Assembly: GCA_963573385.1 (NCBI GenBank)
Contig: CAUYLG010013847.1
Span: 62,001 to 126,000, forward strand
Length of the DNA stretch: 64,000 bases
Direction: 5' to 3'
From: Cacajao melanocephalus
Lineage: Eukaryota > Chordata > Mammalia > Primates > Pitheciidae
Position numbers and translations under genes: made by a program. Numbering within the stretch: position 1 is the first letter of the stretch; each line of letters begins with the position of its first letter. Of the stretch, positions 1-14,699 are shown in pieces. The notes under the pieces were generated by a model, which saw only the letters and a list, made by a program, of their open reading frames with translations, did not search any database and was not told where the DNA came from.

Positions 1-3000
1 GGGGTAAAGAGCAGAATTCAAAATCACAGGCAGGCACAAATAAAACCACTCTGCATTTCTAAATAGCTTCATCTTAGCTAACAGAACATTAAGAATTTTT
101 CAAAATAGCTCAAATATGGTCAATGGAACACAAAAGTTCCTCATTTTTCAAGCAACTTTATTTGGACCATGGCTGAAAATGAATACAACATACAGCCATT
201 CAGTTTTTATGTAATTTTCTGCCAGACATAAAATATTTTCATTGGCAATGAAAAAAAGGGTGACTTTAACCTTCTAAAGTTCAAATAGTTTACATAAAGG
301 AGAGCTCCTAACCTGTCACTTAGGATATATTCTTTTCTTAAAATTAAATTTTGACAAGATTCCCTAACCAATAGCAGATAAGCAGCGGAAAACTGGGCCC
401 AAGAACTCACTCACCCACTCAACAAACCAGTAGTGTACCTACGTATGTGTCAGGCTGGGGGTCGCACGATGTACAAACCAGACAAGGTCCTTGCCTCACT
501 CTTTCAGAACTCATGTCTATACACATCAGAATCACCTGCGGCAACTATGTTTCTAAAAACGATTTCTGGGCCTGTCAAGGAATCCAACTGGAATGGGGCC
601 CAGGAATCTACATTTTGAGCTACAAATTACCCTTTACCCCAAGTTGTTCTAATACAGGCGGCCCTCTTACCCCATTCTTGATAAACAATGGTCTGAGAGC
701 CTCTCTATCTTTAGCTGACATCAACAACTGATAGCTGTAGAGGGAAGAGAAAAATGTGGCCAGGAGGATCTCCACTTATTTAAATATGCTAAGTGTTGCT
801 ACTTAAAGATTAGGTAGCAATTATTTAGAAAACACTACTCATTTTCCAACACCGCTGTTCATCAAAGCGCCTAGATCCAGAAAAGAGATGTTGCGCTAAT
901 GAGCACATACAGCACTGAAAGTACAGAGTGGGACCTGGAAGGGAAAAAATCCCCCTCTCTCAGTCCATACTGCAGACTAGAGCACAAGGGAAGATTCCGG
1001 GCCTCTCCCAGAGTAAAGCTCTCCTCACCTCTTGCAATGTACCTGTTGGGCACCTCCTCCTCCTATGCCTTTCTCTCATACATAACTGTGACTGCATCAG
1101 GAAAATCTGGAAATGGTAAAGACCTGAATACAGCTTCCATAACCATCTTCTGGAGGCTTGCCGACTTCTCTATGAATGCCAGAGTCTATGGATTCTTGCC
1201 ATTTCGAGAGAGGAAGCAATCTTTGGTGCTAACGCCATCACTAGCAGTAATTCAGAGCACCCCAAATACAAGGTCACTTAACATAAAGTCATCCCCAATT
1301 TGGGAATGCCGTTACATCTAAACAGCACACCCCAGCCCTCTGTCCACAGGGACACGTCTCCACTTCCAGGGCCGATTTACCTTCTCTCCTGTTTCCAACC
1401 CTGCTCAAAACTGATGCTGCCTGAAGTTATCCTCCCACTTGAGATTTTCACTTCTACAACATGAGGTGTGGTCTACAGTAGAAGAATCTGCAATACTGTT
1501 GAGAACAGGGAAAAAGAATCAGGGAAAATCTCCCCATCATTTTATCTTCCCCCACTATTGTAAAACTTTGCTGGTTCCAGAAGCCTGGTCCACTCAGCAG
1601 CACCTTCCCTTCTACCTCAGCTTCATTAGGCCTTTCCTTCCTGGCATGTTCCTCCTCACACAGAGCCCACCTGACCCAACTCCTGTGATGAAGTCGTAAA
1701 AGTAGCCAGACTTTTGAAATGTGATCAAGTAATACCCCAGTCTTTCATGTGAGACTTTCGCTTGGACTAAATGAAAAATAATGCATAACAGGACAGGATC
1801 TTTACCTATAGACTCACTCTCCCCCTGTCATAACTAGTAAAATGCTTTGCAACAACTCCGAATGGACTTCTGTTTCAGAGACAGCATCTTGAGGACGAAA
1901 TGCAGTTCAGTCAAAATGAACGTTTTTGGAACTGATTTTACAACTATGTAAATTAAAAAGGTTCAGACCAGCTGATAAGAGATCTCTGCCAGATCTAAAA
2001 TCCCACATTGCTGTGATCTACAACAGAAGGATGGGTGGGAAAAGAAACAGGTAGACTAAACTTGAGGCTTTTCTGGTAAAAGATGAGAAAGACTATGGCC
2101 AAGAAATCAACTTAGATCAAAACTAGTATGAGGGCAAAAATGTCTACTGTCCCTTATTTCAAAATTAGAGGACAAAATGTGTACTGTCCCTTATTTCAAA
2201 ATTACTAAGGCTCCTCCTAGGCCTGTCCTCTATTCCCTTAGACTCCACCTCTCAGCCCTCATATAGGTCCTTAAATATGGCAAGGACTTCATCTTCACAC
2301 CTTCCCAAAGGATCTGCTCTAGCCATGGGATCTACGTTACCCTTGGGATATTTTTCTTAGAAACACAGCCTCACATGACAAGTTCTATACTTTTCTTCAA
2401 TCGGTGCTGTACTACAGGTACATTATAGATTAAACTGACTTTTGTGCACTGGCCTGGAGCCCCATCCAGCAGGCCCAATGCTATGCGGAAAAAGATAGAG
2501 TTCCACACCAATGATTTGCAAACCACCATCTGGAAAACTGTCCATTCACAAATGGTGTCTGCCAGCAGTAGAGTGGTACTTGTACTTTTTTAATGGCTAT
2601 TAACAGACTACAAAACAGGTGGTTATGGTACTATTTCTGGGCTTCAAATTAAAAGGTAACTAAAAGCTGCAATTTTAAGGCACTCAAACAGCATGTATTT
2701 TAGCCCAAACATCTGGCAGTTGAATGATTTCAAAACTCTAGAGGAAAATCAGGAGGAAAGAGGAAAGGCAGGAATGATTACGAGGCTCTGTTGCTTCACA
2801 ACTCCTTTTCTCCATAATGGCAGCCCTCTCCTACAATTTGTGTATCTACCTTGAGGCTGCTTTATTTCCTATTCCCCAACTCATGCCCCCAAAATAAGAC
2901 CCATAATTACAGTTAAATCACAGGCTGCAGAGTGAGAATCTCAGTGCATCTGAGGGTGCCTGAGCTGTCTACCACACGTGTGCTGTGACTGACTGCTCCA

Positions 3001-3390
3001 TTTTCCCCAAGTTCTCCATCCACCACATACCCTTCAGATTCCTGAATGTTTAACTCACCCCGTAAGATTCAATACCCTGAATCTTTTGCTGTGATGTGAA
3101 CTCACAATAGCATTTTAGCTGCTTTCTAAAATGGAGCATTCATTCATTCATATATCATTCAACAAAGTGTCCTGACGACAGGGCATTGGAGACACAAGAC
3201 TGTGCTCTCGTAGAGCTCCCCGGAATCTAACCTTGGCTGACCTCCCCTCCAACTCAAATCCCTCTTCTTGTGTAAATTCTTCCAGACACAGATAAACAGA
3301 CAATGTATGTGTGAATATAAAAACACATTTACACACACATACGAATATATGCCCAAGTGATACTTTCCAAAAGAAAACTCATCATGTCAA
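1..3390. other. Non-coding, mostly unique sequence
   Basis: No gene or recognisable young repeat was seen. Short open frames here (up to 140 codons near 0.9-1.3 kb) lack protein-like composition and splice context. A 36-37 bp tandem duplication sits at 2132-2204. A phrase near 3130-3220 resembles an old MIR/L2-type fragment but is too decayed to call. Confidence 0.6.
2132..2204. repeat. 36-37 bp tandem duplication
   Basis: Two adjacent copies share the core TACTGTCCCTTATTTCAAAA, with a few substitutions at their starts. Confidence 0.85.
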
Positions 3391-3399
3391 CTCCTTACT

Positions 3400-3800
3400 A
3401 TGAACTAACAACTCCTACCTCATCTGGCCCCTAGCTCTCTTCCCCATGTCACATTCCTCCTCTAATTCTGTGTCTCTGTCCCAACTGGCATCTGTGCCAC
3501 GTGCTCATGCCCCAGGACCCTTCTAACTGAATGTTCCCTCTGGCCCAGAAAGTTCTCTCCTCAGACTTGTTCATGCCCCACTCCCAGATTCATCTGGGTC
3601 TTTGCTCAAATGCTACCCAACAGAGACACCTTTCATGACCACCCTACCTGCACCTTATCCTAGACTTACCACTTCCATTATGTCCCATTCCCTCCACGTT
3701 TTATTTTTACTTCAAAGCACATTATATATTAATTTATATAATTTATTTTCTGCCCTTCCCATTAGAATACAACCTATGTAAGTAGAGACACATTTAGATA
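3400..3800 (+). mobile_element. L2 LINE, 3' end remnant
   Basis: Order of phrases matches the L2 3' region: CTCATCTGGCCC, then TTTGCTCAAATGCTACC, TTTCATGACCACCCTA and CCCATTAGAATACAA. It is heavily diverged and ends before the usual tail. Confidence 0.65.
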
Positions 3801-4822
3801 TGAAAACAAGATTCTGAAAAGTGATGACACCACTAAGTTTTCCTAATAATTACATTTTAAATTATTTTTATAGCATGTATGTATTATTGTCAGAAATGTT
3901 AGAGCCCTGTTAAGTGGAAAAAATTCAAGTTGCAAAGTCTTAAAGAACTTTTATTTTTTATAAAAATATTTAGACATTAAGACATGTATTTAAACACATC
4001 CATAGGAAATCATTTGAAAAAATGGTATATGTCTCTGGGCGGATAGGGTTATAAGTGTGCTTTTGCTTTCTGATCCTCTTATAATTTTATGTCTGTTTTG
4101 TAAAAGCAAATATTACTATCAAAAAGACAAAAAATACAAAGTAGCATAATTGATTAAAAAGAAAGCAAAAACAAGTCAGTGCAAAAAGGCAAACAAATAA
4201 CAAAGTAAGAATACTGCAAATATTGCCTAATGTTAATTCCTTTGTAACATAATATATGCACCATTGCCGAATCATATTTTCATTTGCCTTCTTAGAATAA
4301 CGAAACACCATCATTACAGTTCACAGTTTCAGCTTTTACTGATAAAAAACACGCCATCCTTCCAGCCTGGGTATGCTTTGTGCCTTGACAAGCAAGACAA
4401 TAAAAGAGCGTTTACATCTCACCTAATCTGTCCCTAGTTATTAAAACATCAAATTCAAAATATTTCATTCTTTGTCACAGAAGCATTGTAGTTACAAGAA
4501 GCTTAGGATCTGCCACAGAGGTAGAAACCACTTTTTGTATAAATTTTAATATGAAAGGTAAAAATTTCTAACATATCTTCTAAAAATTACATAAAACAAA
4601 TATTGGTGAGATCACCCAAATACCATTTTCATGTCACTTCTCACACTGCCATTTGTGCTGTTTGTCATAAAGAACATACAAAATATTTTTCCTTAACTGT
4701 TTTCTATAAATATACTGGAGTCTATCTTAGAATTCTGCCTATTACAATGGATTATATTTTTGTTCCAACACCTTACTTGAAATCAGCACTTAAAAGCATA
4801 TCTGATTTTATAAGTATGCAAG

Positions 4823-5219
4823 TGCTATGCTTTGGATGTTTGTCCCCTCCAAAGCTTACGTTGAGATTCAACCCCGTGTTGGAGGTGGGGCCCAGTGGGA
4901 GGTGTTTGGGTCATTAGGGTGAATCCCTCAGGAATAGATTAATGCCCTCCTTGGGGTGGTGGTGAGTGACTTTTCACTCTATTAGTTCCAGGAAAACTGG
5001 TTGTTAAAGAACCTGGCACCTCCTAACCCCCTGATTCCTTTTTTCCCAAGTGATCCTGTATCTTCCACCATAAGTGGAAACAGCCTGGCACCTTCATCAG
5101 ATGCAGATGCCCAATCTTAACATTCCAGCCATCAGAGTTATGAGCCAAATAAATCCCTTTTCTTTATAAACTACTCAGCCTCAGGCATTCCTTGATAGCA
5201 CACAAAACAGACTATGACA
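4823..5219 (+). mobile_element. MaLR solo LTR, MSTA/MSTB type
   Basis: Starts TGCTATGCTTTGGATGTTTG, contains GGAGGTGGGGCC and GTGTTTGGGTCAT, has an AATAAA signal (AGCCAAATAAATCCC), and ends at GACTATGACA. It is flanked by a 5-bp target duplication, GCAAG / GCAAA. About 397 bp, a full-length solo LTR. Confidence 0.9.
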
Positions 5220-5252
5220 GCAAAAAACCCCTCTGTTTTGTAATCTTTTAGC

Positions 5253-6862
5253 ATTTTTTTTATTATACTTTAAGTTTTGGGGTACATGTGCAGAATGTGC
5301 AGGTTTGTTACATGGGTATACACATGCCATGGTGGTTTGCTGCACCCAACCCCCATCATCTACATTAGGTATTTTTCCTAATGCTATCCCTCCCCAATCC
5401 CCCACCCTCCGACAGGACCTGGAGTATGATGTTCCCTTCCCTGTGCCCATGTGTTCTCATTGTTCAACTCCCACTTAGGAGTGAGAACATGCGGTGTTTG
5501 GTTTTCTGCTCCTGTGTCTGCTGAGAATGATGGTTTCCAGCTTCATCCATGTCCCTGCAAAGGACATGAACTCATCCTTTCTACAGCTGCATAGTATTCC
5601 ATGGTGTCTATGTGCCAGGCTTTCTTTATCAAGTCTATCACTGATGGGCATTTGAGTTGGTTCCAAGTCTTTGCTATTGTGAACAGTGCTCCAAAAAACA
5701 TATGTGTGCATGTGTCTTTATAGCAGAATAACTTATAATCCTTTAGGTATATACCCAGTAATGAGATTGCTGGGCCAAATGGTATTTCTGGTTCTAGATT
5801 CTTGAGGAATCGCCACACTGTCTTCCACAATGTTTGAACTAATTTACACTCCCATCAACAGTGTAAAAGTGTTCCTATTTCTCCACATCCTCTCCAGCAT
5901 CTGTTGTTTCCTGACGTTTTTATGATCGCCATTCTAACTGGCATGAGATCTCACTGTGGTTTTGATCTGCATTTCTCTAATAACCAATGATGAGCTTTTT
6001 TTCATAAATTTGTTGGCCACATAAATGTCTTCTTTTGAAATGTGTTTGTTCATATCCTTTGTCCACTTTTTGATGGGATTTTTTTTTTCTTGTAAATATG
6101 ATTAAGTTTTCTGTAGATTCTGAATATTAGCCCTTTGTCAGATGGACAGATTGCAAAAATTTTCTCCCATTCTCTAGCTTGCCTGTTCACTCTGATGATA
6201 GTTTCTTTTGCTGTGTGGTAGCTCTTTATTAGATCCCATTTGTCAATTTTGGCTTTTGTTGCCATTGCTTTTGCTATTCTAGTCATGAAGTCCTTTCCCA
6301 TATCTATGTCTTGAATGATATTGCCTAGGTTTTCTTCTAGGGTTTTTATGGTTTTAGGTCTTACATTTAAGTCTTTAATCCGTCTTGAGTTAATTTTTGT
6401 ACAAGGTGTAAGCAAGGGGTCCAGTCTCAGTTTTCTGCATATGGCTAGCCAGTTTTCCCAACACCATTTATTAAACAGGGACTCCTTTCCCCATTGCTTG
6501 TTTTTGTCAGGTGTGTCAAAGATCAGATGGCTGGAGATGTGTGGCAGTATTTCTGAGGCCTCTAGCTCTGTTCTATTGGTCTATATATCTGTTTTGGTAC
6601 CAGTACCATGCTGTTTTGGTTACTGTAGCCTTGTAGTATAGTTTGAAGTCAGGTAGCGTGATGCCTCTAGCTTTGTTCTTTTGGCTTAGGACTGTTTTGG
6701 CTATATAGGCTCTTTTTTGGTTCCATATGAAATTTAAAGTAGTTTTTTCTAATTCTGGAAGAAAGTCAATGTTTGCTTGATGGGGATGGCACTGAATCTA
6801 TAAATTACTTTGGGCAGTATGGCCACTTTCATGATATTGATTCTTCCTATCCATGAGCAAGC
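5253..6862 (-). mobile_element. 5'-truncated L1 (primate-specific type)
   Basis: The poly(T) at 5253 and the phrase TACTTTAAGTTTTGGGGTACATGTGCA mark an inverted L1 3' end (described by its position 5270-5290). About 1.6 kb of the 3' UTR and the end of ORF2 follow, up to a break inside ORF2 near 6862. The ORF2 frame is interrupted, so the copy is dead. Fragments of it make open frames on both strands. Confidence 0.9.
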
Positions 6863-7279
6863 AGTTATTTCCTCATAGCCATCATTGAGAGGTTAGATTA
6901 TGGAGTTCAATTTATACTCAAAGAATTAAAAAGTTTGCAATAATGATAATTGCAAAGATTTTCTAGTTATTTCTAGCAAAACAGTATAGGTGAACACATG
7001 TTTAACTCTGTCCCATGGAAATGACAGTAAAACAATTAATAAGAGGAAATAAGCTACCAGGTTAAAAAAAAAAAAAAAGGAAAGAACAGGATTCAGGACA
7101 GATGAGATTTTTGAAGGAGAGAAACAGACAGAAAACTAATTTAGAATAAACAAAACCTTTATCATTTCTTTGGATTGGGAACATTTCAAATCTCTTGTAG
7201 CTATTTTGCAGTATACTATTGTTAAGGCTAATCCCCCTAGTGTGCTAACAGTGAAGTGCTAAACTGAACTGATAACCTA

Positions 7280-8060
7280 AAACCCTGATTTGACCATTAC
7301 ACATTGTATGAATGTAACAGAATATCACATATACTCACATTTCATGAATATGTACAATAATTATGTATCAATAATCAATAATCTTTTTACAAAAAAGAAT
7401 AAAAACTCAGGAACCCATACCCCAAAATATGGCACTTAGGCATGCTGAACTGAGCAGCCTCAAGGTCTCTCTGAACCCCACCCTTGTCTTTTGTCTTTGA
7501 TCTTCTGTCTCTCTCAAAGCACAGAATGAAGTTCTGTTTTTTGAAGTTCTCTTGTCTGCTAAAGTTTGGACCCATCAAAGAAGAAAATAATTACCTCTAG
7601 TCCCTTCCCTGAGTTTTCTTTAATTGAACTCATGTTACAGGAAGAAAGACCGAAGTCTATCATAACAACTGGACAGATTTTTGTCATAAACCACTGTCCG
7701 CTCTGTGAGCCCAAGAGACTCTGTCCCAGTCCTCTGTTATGTTCTTCAAGCCCACTGAGTTCCCATAAAATCATTTACTATTCCCCTAAAATGATTCACT
7801 TTCCTCTCTCCTAAGAGGTAGGGTATATAAGCATCTGTATCCTACTGGAATATTTGGTAATCACTCTGTGATTTTTCCCCCGTATGTTAATAAATTTCTA
7901 TGTCATGTCTCCTGTTAATCTGCTTTTCATCAGTTGATTTCTTAGTGAACTATCAAAAGGCAAAGGTGAGGATTTTTCCCTTGCATCTACATATGCATGT
8001 AACAAAATATCACATTATGCTATTAATATGTAAATTATTATAATAAATTTTTAAAAAATA
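7280..8060. mobile_element. L1MA-like 3' tail interrupted by an ERV1-like LTR
   Basis: 7290-7380 and 7985-8055 both resemble the AATATCACA...AATATGTA...TATGTATCAAT tail of L1MA elements on the plus strand. Between them, about 7390-7980 looks like a plus-strand gammaretrovirus-type LTR: it has a TATA-like GTATATAAGC, the polyadenylation signal region TTAATAAATTTC, and a U5-like CTCCTGTTAATCTGC. Family names are not certain. Confidence 0.5.
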
Positions 8061-10000
8061 GATAAAACTGCCATGCACAGCATTCAGAAGAAGAAACTAT
8101 TATTTCAATTTATCCTAACACAACTCCAGAAAAATCTCAAAGACTGGGAGGCCCAAGGAAGAAGGTGAGGTACATGGCTGGAAATGAAGACTAGCTGAAA
8201 TTCTGATAGCCTCTCCCCAACTCACATCCCTAAATTATAACATTTGGCTGAAGCCTAGAAATGTTTAAAAAGAGAAGCCTCCAGACCCTGGAATACCAAG
8301 AATAACAGCATAGAAAGCACAGACCACAAATAGGGAGCTTGAACCAAACTCTCCATTCTAAATAGCAGGATGTAAGCCTCTCAAGTAAAAGAGCCAGCCA
8401 ACTGTCCAGCAAAATGAATTAAAAAGGCACTGTGCAAGGTTCATTACTGTGCACTTGTAGAGTCTACACTGAAAAGAGAATTCAAAATTCTCAAAATTCA
8501 CAAAGAAAAAACGAATCACAAAAATAGGTCCAGAAATCAGACTAGCCTCAGATTTCTCAACAATCCAGAATTGAAGAAAAGACTAATATAGAAATGTCTT
8601 CAGAAATCTAAATGCAAGTCATTTTCACTCTATAAATTAATACACAAACAATCATTTACTAGAGTAGAAAGGTATTTTCAGAAGGGCAAAGACTAAAAAA
8701 ATTTTATCTAACATGCACCCTTTCTTGTTGGATATATGCCAACAAAAGTAGTTAACTAAGAAAGAAGAATATATGAGGTCCAAAAATAGGTGCTCTCACA
8801 TAGGGCTGAGTAGCAGAGATCAACGCATTAACCTTGGGTACTATTAGGCGATACAAATTACAGGAAGACACAGAGACTAAGAGAAAGGTCTTGGAAGGCA
8901 TAGAGGTAAGCTGGTAGATGTGATTTAATGATGTAGAAAAAAACACTGAAAGTGGTTTTATAAATGTGTTTGTGCATCCTAGAAGTAGCAGCAATAAGAA
9001 AATGAAAAACAAGGTGATTTACTCCAAGAAAAACAAAAGATCACACAAAGAGAGCAACTATAGTATAGCACTTGGCTTAGCAGAAAACAACAGGTACATA
9101 TTCATAAAAGTCTACAGGTTGATTTAATCTTCCAATTATAATGAGTATTATGGCTGGATGAGTAATGAGATGTGGAAGGGTATAAAATACCTAAGTGCTC
9201 ATCTACCATAACCAGAAGTCAATATATATTGTCCAAAGTGTATAAATCAAGAACAGAAAAGCATTACTTAGACACATGTTCCAGAAGAAACAGCTTAAAT
9301 AAGATTAAAAGTTTCCTCTGAGTGCCTCAAGCATGGGCTCACATCTGTTAAATGCTCCTACATGTTACCTTGGTACTTATTTCAAGAGAGAAGAAAGACT
9401 TGTGCAATGTTTGCCTTCCCCACACAACTGCATGAGTGCTTTGAGACAAAGGCAGTGCTGCACCTTGCTAACTGCTGAATTTTCAGGACCTAGCCTGGTG
9501 CTTGACACAGTGACACTAAATTAATCCTTTTGAAACACAGGTGAAGCTTTCAAATCAAATGACCAAAATGTTAGGATCCCATGGAGGAATTCACTAAAGC
9601 ATTTTCATATGTGACTTTTTCAATAAAACATAAATACTTCTAATTTATAAGGCATATCAATTTTGTACACACCTAATAGCCCATGGAGGTTTGGTGGGTA
9701 TACTAAAGCTGAGAGAGACCTTAGAGATGAAAACCAACTCCCCTGATTTATCACTGAAGACTCTGAGGTTGATAACCGGTCCTGGGTCATACTGGAGAGG
9801 TCAAGGTAGATGACAGGTGACCACATAAAAGTGAATTATGTTGATATATTTGTGGCTGTGTCAACTCCACCCAGTTTCACATTAGAGATTAATAATACAG
9901 GAAAGCCTCACTCCCACTTGTACAAAGTGTCAAAATATCAAATTATTCTGCATTACAAAAACTTCTATTTATTTATATTCTTAACTGAAACTTTTCTCAC
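8060..10000. other. Non-coding, no confident feature
   Basis: AT-rich unique or anciently repetitive sequence. No exon, RNA gene or datable repeat was recognised. The open frame at 9620-9826 (minus) contains SMTQD, superficially like a sodium channel pore-exon phrase, but nothing around it agrees. Confidence 0.5.
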
Positions 10001-10263
10001 TTGAGTAAGTTGATGTAGTGTATTCTCTCTTTGGAGGATTTTTGGCAATGCAGGATCATAAATTATCTGGTTTTCTCTTCCTTCTTTTAGCCACAGATAT
10101 TCACCAGATTTTAATCCAATCTTTTTCTTCCTTTATGAAATAGGTAATTCACATGATTTGTAAGTGTACAAAGGCACACAATCATCTTCCTCCTGCTTCT
10201 CATCCCTTCACTCAGTTCCCCATAACTCCAAAGTAAGTTGTCCAACACCAGTAACAGATTTAG

Positions 10264-10608
<345 letters not shown>

Positions 10609-11294
10609 TTTTTTGTTTTTTTTTTTACTTGGAGATATTTCCTTATCAGTACACAAAAGCTTTCCAATTATTTTTGGTAGCTACGTAATATTTTACTCTA
10701 TGGATGTACTACGACTTATCAGTCCACACTGATGGCATTCTACCCTATTTTTCATCTTTTGCCATTAAAATCATGCCGCAGTGACTAACTTCTATAGGCA
10801 ACTTTTGGCCTGTTTGCAAATTGTACACATTCAGAGGAATTCTCAGAGGAGAAATGCTGAGTATGTGGATCTGCAATATTGACAGATCCCGTCAAATTTC
10901 TCTCCAAAGTGGTATATCAATTTACATTTCCACTAGCAGTGTATGAGAGTTCCAGCTTCCTCACATCAAACTGGAGTTTAACTTATCAAATAGGTGAAAT
11001 ATGGTTATCTTGCTATAGTTTCCATTTGAAACTCTCCTTTGAAGGAGACTGCCTCCCCTTTTTTTGTATTTAAATAAAAATCTATAATCTGCATAAATGT
11101 ATACATTTCCTTTCCTCTCCCAACTGTCAGGAGTATAATTCTTGATTGTCCATAGCCCTCACCCAGTCCATCTGGGCAGATATCCAGCTGCATGCCATTG
11201 TCTTTTATTTCCATTCCAAACAATTTTCTAAGGGCAGCCTTCTTTTATGGGTCTTCCCAAGTTAAGCAGAGGAAACTGTCACATAATGCTGTAG

Positions 11295-11515
11295 GCTTTG
11301 AATTCAGGAAGGAAAACTGGACTCCTGACTCTACCACCAATATTGTGAGACTTCTAATTAGCTACTGAACCTCCTGAAGCCTTAAATATCTATAAAAGGG
11401 AGTAAAGATACCTCTCTCATACATTTGCTCTGAGGATTAAGTGAATTTATATTTTTAAAGTCCCAAGCTCAGGGCTTGGATCTGAGTAGGGCCTTAATAG
11501 TAGTTTGGTTTTGTC
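11295..11515 (+). mobile_element. MIR SINE
   Basis: Order matches the MIR consensus: CTCCTGACTCTACCAC, CTACTGAACCTCCTGAAGCC, GAGGATTAAGTGAATT, then a tail with GGGCCTTAATAGTAG. Confidence 0.75.
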
Positions 11516-11519
11516 ATCA

Positions 11520-13550
11520 TTAATTGATTAGGAAAAAAGAAAACAAACACACACTTGGCTAAGCAGTTGTTTCAGTGCTTCAGCATACTTCCAATTAAAA
11601 ACTCCGAGGAGTAAAACATTCAAGGACAATCCTGCTGGATGGACTTGGCCACGTACAACTGCCAAATAAACACTTATTACTGGCTGTAAAACTTCGATTT
11701 GTTCTGTAACAACATCAAGCCGTTTTGTGTAAGCACTGCCACTTATTTGGAATGTTGATTCTTAAAAGGATGCACTTTTATGCCTCTACCCAGGACTTGC
11801 AAAGCCTCTGGGGTCAAGGAGGAAAGCAAAAGGAATCAAGGGACAGCACTTCCACTCACCTTGAAGGTGCAGTTACTATCCCATTTCCCTCACTACGTTG
11901 GCTTGGCAAAGGACACTAAGCAAATCACGCTCAGAGAAAAGTTAATGATGTGAGAACATATTTGGAAGTCCAATTAAAGTTCTCATACAATGTATGACAT
12001 TCGTGAAACATTATGCTCTGAACAAACCAAGTCACACACTCCAAAGACATGTTTGGTTTATACTGAGTTCATATTAGGAACAGAGATGTACACTTTTATT
12101 TCCTCCATTAATTTTTAAATTCTATGAAAGCAGATTTGGTCATTCATTTATTTTTATATCCACATTGCTTTGCACCATATGGGACACAAAGCAGCCACTC
12201 TAACTTATGGATTGAACAGATTCAAAATAAGTATTACTTCTTTAACTTTTACTTCATGCTGATTCCCTCTTTTCAGCATATAGCCTAGATTATTTTCCTT
12301 AATTTTACAACCACCTAGAGTTTGTTACTATCATTTTATTTAATAATTGGTAACTAATATGTCTTAATTCTGCACTTTGGTATTTCATCAGGACTTTGGA
12401 TAAAAAATATTTTGTCTTGAGGGAATATTTTCTCTTACTTCACAAAACTTGCTATTACCCTTTTTACACATTTTCCACTGTGATGAGTAAAAAAACTTAA
12501 AAATGTTATAACTGTCAATAAAGTTAGAAGTTCTGATTGCATAAATCTACTGCAGGTCAATTTGTGATACCCTTGCAACTGTAACACATTCAGAGCATAC
12601 AATTGAGTCCATTTCCAATGAACGTTCACAGCAAAAAACAGAATTCCCATATTAGCCATCTGGTAGACACCCTATTGAACCCAAGAGATGGAAATCACTT
12701 TAAAAAGGCAGGCTTTTGATACCCTACAACAGGCTATATTTTGACTCTGCTGCCAAGAGTAGGCTTTTGCCTTGAATTAACCTAGAGGAGCAGAGGTGAA
12801 CAAGATTCTGACCAAATACACAGCCCTGAGGACTTCTGGAATTCTCTTATCATCTTCACTACAGAAGTCATGAACTGCTGATGTGGCACAGGTATCTCCT
12901 ATCCAACTAAACCAGTTACCAATTATTTTCCATAGTGCTTCAAATCAATACAAATGCAATCATCATGACAATTTAGAAACAAAGCTTCCTTTCCTCACAT
13001 TACTGATGTTGTGGTCAACACTGGCAGTTTAACCTGAAGGCCAATTGCTCTCCCATGCTGGTCATTAGAAGTATTACTGACATTTCTGACAGTACAGAGA
13101 ACCACCTACACCACAGCTCATTAGCATCCTGGCCCCACCCATTCAACACTCCCAGCCACAGTGACAAGCAAAAACAACCTTCCCTCGGTTTCTAAATGCC
13201 CACTAGAAGAGAGGGGAGGCTATCGCCCCTAGCTGAAAGTCACTAACAAGTGCTTTAATGATCCAACCAACAAACAGAGTCACTCCACACCTGAACTAAG
13301 TATAGGGGACACAAAGTTGAATTCACAGTCCCTGCCCTTGGGCCTAGTAATCCTCTTGTCTCACCTTCTTTCCATCAATGACAGTGTATTTGGTCAAAGT
13401 AACAGCCAAAAGAAATATACCTGAAATGGGCCACACTGTCACCCATTCTAGAACAAACTAAAGATCAGTCTAATTGCCTCACATATTCAAATATGTTTTG
13501 AAGGAACAGAGTTCAGAAGGGTGGTGAACAAGATGGTACCAAAAAGCGAA
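11520..13550. other. Non-coding, no confident feature
   Basis: Unique-looking sequence without recognised exons or young repeats on either strand. Confidence 0.5.
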
Positions 13551-13554
13551 CCAG

Positions 13555-13985
13555 AGCTTTAGAGTCCATTAGAGAGACCTAAGTTCAAACGTCACCTCTC
13601 ACCTCCTCTCATGATTTTGGGTAAATCACTCTCCACTGGGAGTGGTACCACTCTCCCTCCCACCAACTGGGTGGAGGAGTTTTCAGTTATCCCGATGACC
13701 ACAGGATGCTATGGCAATTAGTGAGGAGAATCATGGATATCAAACATCCTGCAAAGGACAAAAGAGTCCAGTCCATCTTGCAAAGCACAAAAGAGTCCAG
13801 TTCAAAGAACGATTCCACTCAAAACGCCCATCGCTGAGCACTCTCCCAAATTCAGTGTCTTCAGTTGTCAGATGGTAATAAGTGGACCAACCTCTCACAC
13901 TCTGTGAGGTTTAAACGATATGTTGCAAGTAAAAGTACCCAGCCCAAGAGTAAGTGCACAGTCAGCCCTTGATAAATACTGTTCT
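13555..13985 (+). mobile_element. MIR SINE split by about 200 bp
   Basis: The left half at 13555-13650 (GAGTCCATTAGAGAGACCTAAG...GGGTAAATCACT) and right half at 13850-13985 (TCTTCAGTTGTCAGATGGTAATAA...CAGCCCTTGATAAATACT) are in MIR order. The interval contains a short duplication, GCAAAGSACAAAAGAGTCCAGT, at about 13750-13802. Confidence 0.6.
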
Positions 13986-14423
13986 CATCTTACCATCTCT
14001 CTTCACAGTTACAAACATTGCACAGAACTCATTTTAAACAGGTCCATCATGCATGATACAGCCAAGAAACAAAGTTGAGCAATCATTTTCCCAAAGCAGA
14101 TAAAATAAGGCAGGAATTCCTCCAAGTTTCACATTTCAGCAATATCTGTATAACAGGCTTTTGCAAAAATTCTCTGAACTTGAAATCTAGAGCTAACCCC
14201 TTTGTCTAGAGACCTTTATGAACCAGTTCCAACGTAACTTTCTTACTGCTCCTTCCACTCTGTCTACTTAATGTATATAGCCCCTAACAGATCATAAACC
14301 CCCAGCAGGGCTTTGCTCAGTCTGGAATACCTGTTCCCTATTCTTCTCTCTCTTCCTAAGTTCTCTTTGTATAGACACATCACCAATTCTTTGAAGACCC
14401 AGTTAAAATCACCTCTACCATGA

Positions 14424-14686
<263 letters not shown>

Positions 14687-14699
14687 CCCCTATCACTTC

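Noticed and set aside
6050..6415. 121-codon minus-strand frame with reverse-transcriptase-like residues
   Set aside because: It is a piece of dead L1 ORF2 within the truncated element at 5253-6862, not a host gene.
9770..9800. Minus-strand SMTQD resembling the LMTQDSWE pore-region motif
   Set aside because: Only four residues agree and the sequence looks like an inverted MIR-type fragment.
12865..12895. Minus-strand CAGCAGTTCATG resembling the QQLFM motif of sodium channel exon 6
   Set aside because: The leucine codon is missing and flanking translations do not resemble S5; chance match.
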